From contig JAGAKN010000014.1 in NCBI GenBank assembly GCA_017625565.1, forward strand, positions 1-64,000: a stretch of 64,000 nt of DNA. The letters run 5' to 3'. The translations under genes and the position numbers were made by a program. Below the pieces are notes generated by a model that made no database searches, was not told the origin of the DNA, and worked only from the letters and a program-made list of their open reading frames with translations. This document shows, piece after piece, positions 36,120 through 44,031 of the stretch. Numbering within the stretch: the first letter of the stretch is position 1; each line of letters opens with the position of its first letter. Origin of the DNA: Clostridia bacterium. GTDB taxonomy: Bacteria; Bacillota; Clostridia; Christensenellales; Borkfalkiaceae.

Positions 36120-37457
36120 ATGAAAAAGTACAAAATTAAAACAGTACCGAACAAACAAAGCGTTTACTTAAAGAAACGTATTGCAAAAACGCGCTCACGG
36201 GCGAAACTCGTCGGGCTTTTGTATTTGTTTGCGACGATGGCGTTGGCGGCGGCAGCGTGTTTGCCGTTATTGGATATCGGTACGCTTTCTCAACTGCAAG
36301 CAACGAAGTTCTACAAGGTCTTTAAAGGAATAAAGCTCGAACATTTAAAGACGGCGCGCGGGGTTTATGTTTACGTACCCTACGTATTATACGGCTTGTT
36401 GTTGTTTGTGTTGGCGATCAACGTTTTGAAAGCACTTTCCAAACTCAACTGGTTGTTTAAAAAGAAAGCGAGTAAGACGTACGGCTTTAACCGCAACGTT
36501 TATGCGATGGAAGATTTAAGCCGTATTTTCTCGGGATCGTTCGCGGTGATCATTTTGATGAATTTCGTCATTTGCGTTTTGGCAGGTTTGCCCGTCAAAT
36601 CGTTGGAGTTTGCAAACGTGAAATGGCTCGTTTTCGTGATTGCAGGTGGGCTTGCAGTACATTTCCTTTGCGGACTTTGGGGTGGCAAGGCGAGCTTGTT
36701 CGTTGTACACGAAGGTGTCGGAATTGTTGAACAAAAGAGAGATTGCGGTAGATTTGCACCGTTTATACGCAACTTGTTGCAAGTCGGCGCATCCTTTGCA
36801 ATGTTGTATTTCTTCCTGAGAGGAACAACGCTTGCAGGTTGTATCGACGCATTGATGGAAAAGAGCGCAATTAAGGAATACGTATTGCACAAAGATACGA
36901 TGCTCTACTTTATTGCAAGCGCTGTGCAAGTGCTTATGATCGTTTGGTTGATGGTGCTTGTAAAACATGCGACGGCTTCGACAGAATATGGAATTGAAGG
37001 TAGACATGCTGACGGTATGATGAATTTCCGAGTATTCTCTTTCTTCACCTTCCTTTCGGTGATCGGCGTATTGGCATGTAGATACTTATTCGGGGAAGCG
37101 AATTTCTTCTTTGGCGTTTGGTCACCACTTGAAAAGCTTTCTAGTTCGGAAAAATGGTTTGAGCTTTTGAAAGAAACGAGTTTGGATTTCTTGATCATCG
37201 GCGCGATTGCATTCGGTATGTTTATCATCGAATTGATTATGCACGGCGCACCCCGTACGAACGAAGAAAAAATGTTAAAGAAAGCAGGCATTAAGACTAC
37301 GATGGACGTTTCGGGCGCGGAACAAATGAAACCTGCGGTAATGGTAGGGGACGAAATGGAGCTTGATGATTTTCTTTCGGCGAACTACAATCCGAACTAT
37401 CCTACGGGACAACCGAACGGTTATCCGCAAAGAAATACTATGGAATATAACTACTAA
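36120..37457 (+). CDS. unrecognised eight-helix membrane protein, paralogue 1
   Basis: 445 residues; start chosen by the downstream promoter and the AGAAGGAGAAG ribosome site. About eight hydrophobic segments are visible. A basic N-terminus of about 30 residues precedes the first helix. Motifs shared with the next two genes are IFSGSFA before helix 3, HFLCGLWGG at the end of helix 4, RFAPFIRNLLQ before helix 5, and LVKHATASTEYGIEG after helix 6. The C-terminal tail of about 65 residues is polar and Pro/Asn/Tyr-rich (NPNYPTGQPNGYPQ). No known family was recognised. First of three tandem copies, so the products may form one complex. Confidence 0.85.
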   Translation: MKKYKIKTVPNKQSVYLKKRIAKTRSRAKLVGLLYLFATMALAAAACLPLLDIGTLSQLQATKFYKVFKGIKLEHLKTARGVYVYVPYVLYGLLLFVLAINVLKALSKLNWLFKKKASKTYGFNRNVYAMEDLSRIFSGSFAVIILMNFVICVLAGLPVKSLEFANVKWLVFVIAGGLAVHFLCGLWGGKASLFVVHEGVGIVEQKRDCGRFAPFIRNLLQVGASFAMLYFFLRGTTLAGCIDALMEKSAIKEYVLHKDTMLYFIASAVQVLMIVWLMVLVKHATASTEYGIEGRHADGMMNFRVFSFFTFLSVIGVLACRYLFGEANFFFGVWSPLEKLSSSEKWFELLKETSLDFLIIGAIAFGMFIIELIMHGAPRTNEEKMLKKAGIKTTMDVSGAEQMKPAVMVGDEMELDDFLSANYNPNYPTGQPNGYPQRNTMEYNY

Positions 37458-37487
37458 TTCCGTATAACGAATGATAAAACGAATTTT

Positions 37488-37513
37488 GTTCCCCTGAAAC
37501 ACTTCAGGGGAAC
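37488..37513 (+). promoter_or_regulatory. hairpin between paralogues 1 and 2
   Basis: Perfect eleven-base arms GTTCCCCTGAA (37488-37498) and TTCAGGGGAAC (37503-37513), loop ACAC. It lacks a clean T-run (followed by GTGTGTTTG), so it may be a weak terminator or an mRNA processing/stability element setting the level of the downstream genes. Confidence 0.6.
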
Positions 37514-37539
37514 GTGTGTTTGAAATTATGGGGAAAAAT

Positions 37540-38652
37540 ATGAATATAATCAACTCGAAAGCGCTTGCATTGAGAAAAAAAGTGCGTTCGGCGCATCGTA
37601 AAATCAAGTTTGTCGGGACGTTGTATTTACTCGGCACGATTGCTTTGCTAGGGCTGACGGCGCTCGTTGCCGTTATGCAAATCGTAGGCGCGGACGGGCA
37701 ACTCGTTTCGGTGGACGTTTTACGCGTATGGGAGTTGTTGAAGTGGCAAAAACCTTTGCAAGTGTTGCCGTTGACGGCGTTTATCGTTGCTTGTTTGTAC
37801 GTTTTGTTATTGGTGACACTACTTTGCAACGTGATCCGTTGTTTGTCGAAAATGCGCGGTTTGTATTGCGAAAAAGTGACGCGTGAAAACGGATTTAACG
37901 AGAATTTCGTTTATTTACAGACGATTGGAAAAATTTTTTCGGGTTCATTCGCGATGCTTTGCAACGTGTATTTGTTGGCGTTTCTACTTGCTGGAAAAGA
38001 CGGCTTTGAATGGCAATTTTCGGGCTTGATTACGCTTGGCGTAGGGCTTGTATTCCATTTTTTGTGTGGCTTAACGGGTGGTAAGGTGCGCTTGTTTAGT
38101 TGTGACGTATCGAAGGCCGACTACGTAGAACACAAACGGGAAATCGGTAGAGTTGCGCCGTTTTTTCGCAACCTTTTGCAACTTTGCATTATGGCAGGGG
38201 TGTCCGTCTTGCTTTGGAAAATAAACGTCTTTCCCGTAGTCTTTTCGGAAATCGTTATCAATGGGTTTGACGGAGTGCTTGCCGACAAGGATTTGCTAAT
38301 CGAATGCGGATTGCAACTCTTGATGACGCTATTCGTGTTTGCTTTAATTGCGCACGCCACGTCCGATCGGGAATTTGATCGCGACGGGAAAGAGGCGCAG
38401 GGAGCGAAACGCTTCCGTGGATATTCCTTGTTGTTGTTTTTGGTGGCAATTGGTTATACCGTTTGGACGTTTATCGCCGACGGGAAAGTGTTGCTTCCGA
38501 CGCTTTTAGCGGTGCTAGCGTTAGCGGGATTGTTGGTAGATTGCTTTGTGGAAATCAAGGCGACTTCGGACGAGGACGCGTTAACAGGGAAGAAAAAGAA
38601 AGTGCGCACAGGGGTTATTTTTGACACCGTTAGCTACGAGGGCAGGATTTAA
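37540..38652 (+). CDS. unrecognised eight-helix membrane protein, paralogue 2
   Basis: 370 residues. In-frame starts at 37516 (GTG) and 37528 are possible, but the ATG at 37540 has GGGGA at good distance and gives the same 32-residue lead to the first helix as paralogue 3. It has about eight hydrophobic segments. Shared motifs are IFSGSFA, HFLCGLTGGKVRLF, RVAPFFRNLLQ and LIAHATSDREFDRDG. It is shorter than its neighbours because it lacks their long C-terminal tail and ends with a short basic stretch. Not recognised; likely a partner of the two flanking paralogues. Confidence 0.8.
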   Translation: MNIINSKALALRKKVRSAHRKIKFVGTLYLLGTIALLGLTALVAVMQIVGADGQLVSVDVLRVWELLKWQKPLQVLPLTAFIVACLYVLLLVTLLCNVIRCLSKMRGLYCEKVTRENGFNENFVYLQTIGKIFSGSFAMLCNVYLLAFLLAGKDGFEWQFSGLITLGVGLVFHFLCGLTGGKVRLFSCDVSKADYVEHKREIGRVAPFFRNLLQLCIMAGVSVLLWKINVFPVVFSEIVINGFDGVLADKDLLIECGLQLLMTLFVFALIAHATSDREFDRDGKEAQGAKRFRGYSLLLFLVAIGYTVWTFIADGKVLLPTLLAVLALAGLLVDCFVEIKATSDEDALTGKKKKVRTGVIFDTVSYEGRI

Positions 38653-38688
38653 AAACGAAAGATAAAAACAAGCTTATGGAGACGTAAT

Positions 38689-40128
38689 ATGAAAACATAC
38701 GAATCGATTGGAGAAAAGACGATAAGACGGATCGGAAAAGAACAACGCAAGGCGCGTAATGTCGGTTGGTTCTATTTTTTGGGGATCATCGCATTGGCAA
38801 CGTTGGCGTTTTTCCCGTTTTTAGAAATCGGCGGTGAAAAATGGTCTGCGATAGACTATTTTAAACAGTATAAAAACTTTGTAAAGGCTTTGCCGAAATT
38901 GTCTAAGCTTTTGCTCGTGTACGTATTTTTATCCTTGTTTTTGATTGCGATTTTATGCAATGCGTTGAAAGGACTTTGCGGGCTTGGGACGCTGAATAAA
39001 CGCTCGATGGCGAGAAAGGACAGAAACCGCGATGCTATGGAAAAAATGGGCAAGATCTTCTCGGGTTCGTTTGCGTGCTACGTGATCTTCTATTTCCTGC
39101 ATTTTCTTTTCTTCGGCTGGAAAGATGATGCGATAGTGAAAGTGGAATTGACGACGTTTGGTTATCTTACGTTGGCGGTCGGGGTTGGAGTACATTTCTT
39201 TGGTGGACTGATCGGCGGAAACGTTCGCAGATTCCAAAACAACAAAACGGAGGACGAAGCGAAACGCCCGTACGGAATATTCTTGTATTTCTTGGCGAAC
39301 GTATTGCAGTACGTTGCCGTTGCAGGGATTTTGTATTTCTTCTTACAGGTGAGCATTGTATACTTATACGTATTCTCTGTGATTTCGCAGGACAGTTTCT
39401 TGGTTTGCAGTGCAAAAGAATGGATTTATCTTGGATTGCAAGGGGCTACGTTATTGAGCGCGCTTGTTTTGGTGAAACACGCGACGGCGAATACGGAATA
39501 CAATTTCTTTGGTCGTGACGGGAGCGGAATGAAGAATTTCCGTGTGTTCTCGATTTTAACGGCACTGTTTGCGATAGGGTGTTTCGGTTATTATTGGTAC
39601 GAAACAGCGGATGCAGGAAAAGCGAATTATCCGTACGAATTTTTGATCGTGGCAGGGATTGCTATTGCGAGTTTTATATGCGAATGCATTTTCAAGGCGA
39701 ATTGGAACAAAGAGGAAATGGAAACGTCGGAATGCGATGCGTCTATGCAACCGCTTGCGCAACCGCCCGTACAGCAAGCTCCCCAAGCCTATCCGCCTGC
39801 GCCTATCGTCAACGTACAAGCGCCATATCCCGTGCCGTATTATCTTCCTACCCCGAACGTTGGCGCAGTAGAAGACTCCGTTGCGGAAGACGAGAAAGAA
39901 CCGGAAACGGTTTCGGAATGGCAAATTCTTTGCCCTACTTGTAAAAAGCGTTTGCAAGTAAAGGATTCGAAGAAATACCATTGTTGTCCTGCGTGCAACG
40001 GCGTATTTACGTTGCGCAAACACAAGCGTAAAATGGTAAAGCCCGGGGTTTCGCAATCCAACCGAGTGCAAAAAGAAGAACAACCGCTTTGCTTGGTGGA
40101 TTTTAATCAAGATCCGTTTGCGAAGTAA
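38689..40128 (+). CDS. eight-helix membrane protein, paralogue 3, with C-terminal zinc ribbon
   Basis: 479 residues. The membrane part (about 1-345) repeats the family pattern: IFSGSFA, HFFGGLIGGNVRRF, LANVLQ and LVKHATANTEYNFFG. A Pro/Gln/Ala-rich linker (about 355-395) follows, then a zinc ribbon with CPTC and CPAC pairs (about 409-435) and a basic tail. The ribbon closely resembles the separate 77-residue protein at 32188. The ribosome site is GGAGA. The topology prediction (even helix number, basic N-terminus) places the ribbon in the cytosol. Function unknown; signalling or protein binding is a guess. Confidence 0.85.
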   Translation: MKTYESIGEKTIRRIGKEQRKARNVGWFYFLGIIALATLAFFPFLEIGGEKWSAIDYFKQYKNFVKALPKLSKLLLVYVFLSLFLIAILCNALKGLCGLGTLNKRSMARKDRNRDAMEKMGKIFSGSFACYVIFYFLHFLFFGWKDDAIVKVELTTFGYLTLAVGVGVHFFGGLIGGNVRRFQNNKTEDEAKRPYGIFLYFLANVLQYVAVAGILYFFLQVSIVYLYVFSVISQDSFLVCSAKEWIYLGLQGATLLSALVLVKHATANTEYNFFGRDGSGMKNFRVFSILTALFAIGCFGYYWYETADAGKANYPYEFLIVAGIAIASFICECIFKANWNKEEMETSECDASMQPLAQPPVQQAPQAYPPAPIVNVQAPYPVPYYLPTPNVGAVEDSVAEDEKEPETVSEWQILCPTCKKRLQVKDSKKYHCCPACNGVFTLRKHKRKMVKPGVSQSNRVQKEEQPLCLVDFNQDPFAK

Positions 40129-40189
40129 TCATCATAGACGTTTAGCTTGGGGGAAATGAGAAACAAGCGAAAGAGAAGAGAGGTTTACT

Positions 40190-41620
40190 ATGGCAAAAGA
40201 CAATCAATTTGTAGAACAAATCGCCGATATTAACGCGGATTTCCCGCAATGGTATACGGACGTTGTATTAAAGACGAAACTGGTGGACTACGGCCCAGTA
40301 AAAGGGACGATGGTTATCCGTCCTTACGGCTACGCGATTTGGGAAAACATTCAAAATGAGATGAATGCTCGTTTCAAAAAACAAGGCGTTGAAAATGCGT
40401 ATTTCCCGTTGCTCATTCCCATGAGTTATTTCACGAAAGAAGCGGAGCACGTCGAAGGATTCGCGCCCGAAGTAGCGGTCGTGACGGTAGCTGGTGGGGA
40501 AACCCTTGCAGAGCCGTTGGCAATCCGTCCTACGTCCGAAACGATTATCGGTACGATGTGCGGAAAATGGATTCAATCGTATCGCGATTTGCCGATGAAA
40601 GTTAATCAATGGTGCAACGTAATGCGTTGGGAAAAGACAACGCGTCCGTTCTTGAGAACAAGCGAATTCTTGTGGCAGGAAGGGCATACCGTTCACGCGT
40701 CGTCCGAAGAAGCGCAAGAAGAAACAATGCAAATGCTTGGCGTATATAAAGAGTTTGCGGAAAATTGCCTTGCAATCCCCGTAATGACGGGACGCAAGAC
40801 GGAAAAAGAAAAATTCGCGGGCGCAGTCGCTACGTACACGATGGAAGCAATGATGCGCGACGGGAAGAGTTTGCAAGCCGGCACGTCCCACTATATGGGG
40901 CAAAATTTCGCGACGGCGTTCGATATTCAGTTCTTGGATAACGACGGCGCGCATAAGACGGCGTTCACGACGTCTTGGGGGGTTTCTACCCGTTTGATTG
41001 GCGCGATTATTATGACGCATGGCGACGAGCGTGGCTTGCTGCTTCCGCCCGTAGTTGCGCCTATTCAATGCGTTATCGTACCCATCGCAGCAAGAAAGGG
41101 TGGCGTCATCGAAGCTTGCGAAGCCTTAAAAGCGGAATTGGAAGGGGCAGGTATTCGTGTGACGCTTGATAACAGCGATAACAGCCCTGGTTGGAAGTTC
41201 AACGAATGGGAAATGAAAGGCGTACCTGTACGGATCGAACTCGGACCGCGCGATATCGAAGCAGGGAAGATGCTTTGTGCGCGTCGGGATACGCTGGAGA
41301 AGACGGAATACGCGCTCTCGGATGCAGTGGAGAGCGTGAAAACGTTGCTTGCAACGGTGCAAAAGGATATGTTGGAAACGGCGCGAAAACGTCGGGAGGA
41401 ACGTATTGTATACGCAGACGATATGGCTGGTATTCTTGCAGGTGTAGAAGCAGGAAACTTCGTCAAGGCAGGTTGGTGTGGTTGCCGTGCATGCGAAGAC
41501 AAAGTGAAGGAACAAACGGCGGCTACGGCGCGGGTTTATGCCGAAGGCGAAACCAAAGAAACGTGCGCGGTATGCGGAGAAAAAGCCAAACACGTATTGG
41601 TTTACGCAAGAGCGTACTAA
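40190..41620 (+). CDS. proS: prolyl-tRNA synthetase, archaeal/eukaryotic type
   Basis: 476 residues, the short form without the bacterial editing insert. It charges tRNA-Pro. Class II motifs are visible: motif 2 around VMRWEKTTRPFLRTSEFLWQ and the GTSHYMGQNFATAFD segment that distinguishes this type, with motif 3 near the HGDERGLLLPP region. The C-terminal domain has a four-Cys zinc site (CGCRAC and CAVCG) and ends in Tyr, as in this type. The ribosome site is AGAGAGG; a strong terminator follows. No promoter was clear upstream, so read-through from the membrane-protein cluster is possible. Confidence 0.97.
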   Translation: MAKDNQFVEQIADINADFPQWYTDVVLKTKLVDYGPVKGTMVIRPYGYAIWENIQNEMNARFKKQGVENAYFPLLIPMSYFTKEAEHVEGFAPEVAVVTVAGGETLAEPLAIRPTSETIIGTMCGKWIQSYRDLPMKVNQWCNVMRWEKTTRPFLRTSEFLWQEGHTVHASSEEAQEETMQMLGVYKEFAENCLAIPVMTGRKTEKEKFAGAVATYTMEAMMRDGKSLQAGTSHYMGQNFATAFDIQFLDNDGAHKTAFTTSWGVSTRLIGAIIMTHGDERGLLLPPVVAPIQCVIVPIAARKGGVIEACEALKAELEGAGIRVTLDNSDNSPGWKFNEWEMKGVPVRIELGPRDIEAGKMLCARRDTLEKTEYALSDAVESVKTLLATVQKDMLETARKRREERIVYADDMAGILAGVEAGNFVKAGWCGCRACEDKVKEQTAATARVYAEGETKETCAVCGEKAKHVLVYARAY

Positions 41621-41628
41621 TCAAAAGT

Positions 41629-41657
41629 AAACGGACGGAAATCACCGTCCGTTTTTT
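41629..41657 (+). terminator. terminator after proS
   Basis: Arms AAACGGACGG (41629-41638) and CCGTCCGTTT (41645-41654) with a 6-base loop and a T-run of six. Confidence 0.9.
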
Positions 41658-41658
41658 A

Positions 41659-41711
41659 TGTATTTCCGCTAAAAATCCCTTAATTATCAACGGATTTTTA
41701 CTAAAAATACA
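41659..41711. repeat. long inverted repeat upstream of the XRE regulator promoter
   Basis: Arms of 20 bases with 16 matches: GTATTTCCGCTAAAAATCC (41660-41678) against the complement of GGATTTTTACTAAAAATAC (41692-41710), plus one more pair outside. The 13-base centre holds TAATTA. CTAAAAAT also occurs as a direct repeat at 41669 and 41701. No T-run follows, so a DNA operator is more likely than a terminator. It ends 20 bases before the -35 element. Confidence 0.65.
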
Positions 41712-41730
41712 GGAAATATCGGCTACATAC

Positions 41731-41759
41731 TTGACGAAAACAAGAAAAAACGATATAAT
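41731..41759 (+). promoter_or_regulatory. promoter giving a leaderless mRNA for the XRE regulator
   Basis: TTGACG (41731-41736) and TATAAT (41754-41759), spacer 17. The ATG starts at 41766, six bases after the -10 element, so transcription should begin at or next to the start codon. No ribosome site exists. Confidence 0.8.
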
Positions 41760-41765
41760 GGTATT

Positions 41766-42443
41766 ATGGAAAATAATAACGAAATCAACCAAAAAATAGC
41801 CAAAAACTTAATATATTACCGCAAAGCAGCCGGGTTGACGCAGGCGGAACTTGCGGAAAAAATTAATTACTCTGATAAATCGGTTTCCAAGTGGGAATCG
41901 GGGAACGGTGTTCCGGACGTATATACGCTTGTACAACTTGCCGAATTGTTCGGGGTGACGGTTAACGCATTTTTAGATGAAGATACACCGTTGCAAGCCA
42001 AACGCAAAACGGCAGGGTTGCATTTATTGGTTATGTTGTTGACCTGCGGGATCGTGTGGTTGGTTGCGGTATGTTTTTTCGTGGCGTTCCATTTATTGAA
42101 ACCGCAAGGGGACTGGTGGCTGGCGTACGTGTATGCTTGCGTATTGACGTCCGTAGTTGTGTTGGTTTACGGCAGTATTTGGAAGTACCGTTTCGTCAAT
42201 TTCGTCGCGACAAGCTGTTTGATATGGCTATCGCTGGTGGCGACGTTCTTGACGGCACGGACGATTTCGATTAACTTGGGGAATGACTATGACGGTGTCT
42301 GGAGCGTGTTCCTAGTTGGCGTACCCTTACAAATTTTGGAAGTATTATGGGTATTCTTCCGTTCGTTGTTCAGAAAAAATAAAAGACGCGAAGCGGAAAT
42401 ACAAAAAAGTTTAGAGCCGTTAACGACGGAGCATGAGGAGTAA
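41766..42443 (+). CDS. XRE-type regulator with C-terminal membrane domain
   Basis: 225 residues. Residues about 6-62 form a helix-turn-helix domain with LTQAELAEKINYSDKSVSKW. Four to five hydrophobic helices fill about 75-205, then a charged tail. Membrane-tailed XRE proteins are known in Bacillota and usually control neighbouring genes. The gene appears to be read from a leaderless mRNA. It overlaps the mcsA region, and it stands where ctsR is normally found in mcsA-mcsB-clpC operons, so it may regulate this operon; the inverted repeat upstream may be its site. Confidence 0.88.
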   Translation: MENNNEINQKIAKNLIYYRKAAGLTQAELAEKINYSDKSVSKWESGNGVPDVYTLVQLAELFGVTVNAFLDEDTPLQAKRKTAGLHLLVMLLTCGIVWLVAVCFFVAFHLLKPQGDWWLAYVYACVLTSVVVLVYGSIWKYRFVNFVATSCLIWLSLVATFLTARTISINLGNDYDGVWSVFLVGVPLQILEVLWVFFRSLFRKNKRREAEIQKSLEPLTTEHEE

Positions 42444-42462
42444 AGGAAAGGCGATAATTCGT

Positions 42463-43011
42463 ATGCGGTGCTGTAATTGTAGACAAAATCAAGCGACAAA
42501 AACGTACGAACAAATGAAGAACGGCAAGAAATCGGTGGATTATTATTGTTTGGATTGTTATCATCGGTTATTTTTAAGCGCGGAAGAAGCGGGGGGCGAA
42601 ACATCGCTTTCCGCTTGTCCGTATTGCGGACAAACCAAAGCGGAGTTCCGCGCGAAAAAGTTGGTTGGGTGTGCGTATTGCTATCGGACGTTGTCGGACG
42701 CGGTATTGCCGACGGTGATTAAAATGCAGGGAGTAAAGGCGCATAAAGGAAAACGTCCGCCCTTGGATCAAGACGTAGACGGTACGCTCCACGTGCAGAA
42801 GGAGAACGAAACAGGGGATTTGTCTTACCGTCGGGCTCGGTTTAAAAAACAATGCCACGAATTGGAGTTGATCATTGAAAAACTCCTGAAAGAAGGTGAC
42901 GTCGCAGGCGCGAAGGAATATCGGGATAAATTATTACGGATGCGAGAGAAAGTGGACGTGGAGGAGGATTTCGTATGGCGCAAGCGCCCGAATTTATCGA
43001 AACAATCGTAA
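42463..43011 (+). CDS. mcsA: protein arginine kinase activator
   Basis: 182 residues. The ATG at 42463 is preferred over 42433 because it opens directly with the first Cys motif, as in the family, and has AAAGGAAAGG upstream. Zinc-binding Cys pairs are visible as CCNC, CLDC, CPYC and CAYC, and a UVR-like helical domain (about 125-165) ends the protein. McsA binds and activates the McsB kinase and links it to ClpC. The gene overlaps mcsB by 37 bases. Confidence 0.9.
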   Translation: MRCCNCRQNQATKTYEQMKNGKKSVDYYCLDCYHRLFLSAEEAGGETSLSACPYCGQTKAEFRAKKLVGCAYCYRTLSDAVLPTVIKMQGVKAHKGKRPPLDQDVDGTLHVQKENETGDLSYRRARFKKQCHELELIIEKLLKEGDVAGAKEYRDKLLRMREKVDVEEDFVWRKRPNLSKQS

Positions 43012-44003
43012 TTTCCACGCGGATCCGTTTGGCGAGAAATCTTTCAGCGTATCCCTTTCCGTTGACGATGAGTGATACGCATGCGGAAGATATCGCCTAT
43101 CTCGTCGGGGAAGAACTTCGAAAATTAGACGAATTTCAACGGTACGATATCGAACAACTCGATCGTCAAAAGGCGTTATTCTTACAGGAAAAATACCTGA
43201 TCAGCCCTGCGCTCATGAAGAGCAAAAAGGGCGTGGCGTTCGTATCCGCGGACGAAACGATTTCGGTGATGGTCAACGAAGAAGATCATTTACGCGAGCA
43301 ATACATTTACCGCGGTTTTGATCTCTACAAAGCATACGAGCGCATTAGCGGTATCGACGAAGGGTTGGGCTCGGCGTTGGATTTCGCGTTTGATGAAAAA
43401 TTCGGGTATCTTACCGCTTGTCCCAGCAATTTAGGTACGGGTATGCGCGCGTCAGTGATGATGTTTTTACCAGGACTTGCGTGGAGCGGAGAATTGAAGA
43501 ATTTCTTGCCGGACTTAAAAGCAGGTGGATTGACCGTGCGCGGAGCGTTTGGCGAGGGTACTCGGGCAGAGGGCTACGTATATCAAATTAGCAACGAGCG
43601 TACTTTGGGGCTTTCCGAACAGGAAATACTTGAACAAATGGTGCGTATGACGATGACGCTTTGCGATTTGGAACTTCGCGCTCGAGAAGAAATGAAAGGC
43701 AAAACGGAAATTCGCGATCGCTGTTTGCGTGCTTACGGGCTTTTAACGAATTGCGCGATTTTGAGCTTGAAAGAGTTTTTGACGGGGATTGCGGACGTAC
43801 GGCTTGGGCTGACGCTCGGGTATTTCAAAACCCGTGATCAAAAGGGCTTTGACGAATTTCTCAACGATATGCGCCCCGTAGCGTTTAGGAAAAGCAACGG
43901 CTTGGAACACGCGAGCGAACGCGCTTGCGACGAGGCGCGGGCGGAAACGGTATGCAACGCTTTGCCCGAACTTGTACGGGTGGTCGGCAAAAGAATACGG
44001 TAA
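42975..44003 (+). CDS. mcsB: protein arginine kinase
   Basis: 342 residues, the usual size. It phosphorylates arginines of misfolded proteins to mark them for ClpCP. Seen in the sequence: STRIRLARNL (about 14-23, ATP site), the NEEDHLR loop (about 100-106), TACPSNLGTGMRAS (about 150-163) and RGAFGEGTRAEGYVYQISNE, all guanido-kinase motifs, as well as the C-terminal ARAETV segment. Its start lies within mcsA after a GGAGG site, so translation is coupled. Confidence 0.96.
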   Translation: MAQAPEFIETIVISTRIRLARNLSAYPFPLTMSDTHAEDIAYLVGEELRKLDEFQRYDIEQLDRQKALFLQEKYLISPALMKSKKGVAFVSADETISVMVNEEDHLREQYIYRGFDLYKAYERISGIDEGLGSALDFAFDEKFGYLTACPSNLGTGMRASVMMFLPGLAWSGELKNFLPDLKAGGLTVRGAFGEGTRAEGYVYQISNERTLGLSEQEILEQMVRMTMTLCDLELRAREEMKGKTEIRDRCLRAYGLLTNCAILSLKEFLTGIADVRLGLTLGYFKTRDQKGFDEFLNDMRPVAFRKSNGLEHASERACDEARAETVCNALPELVRVVGKRIR

Positions 44004-44031
44004 ATAAGAAAATCACGTTAGGAGAAAGGGG

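Noticed and set aside
41659-41765. CtsR heptad operator upstream of the mcsA-mcsB-clpC operon
   Set aside because: No GGTCAAA tandem heptad is present; only the long inverted repeat is seen.
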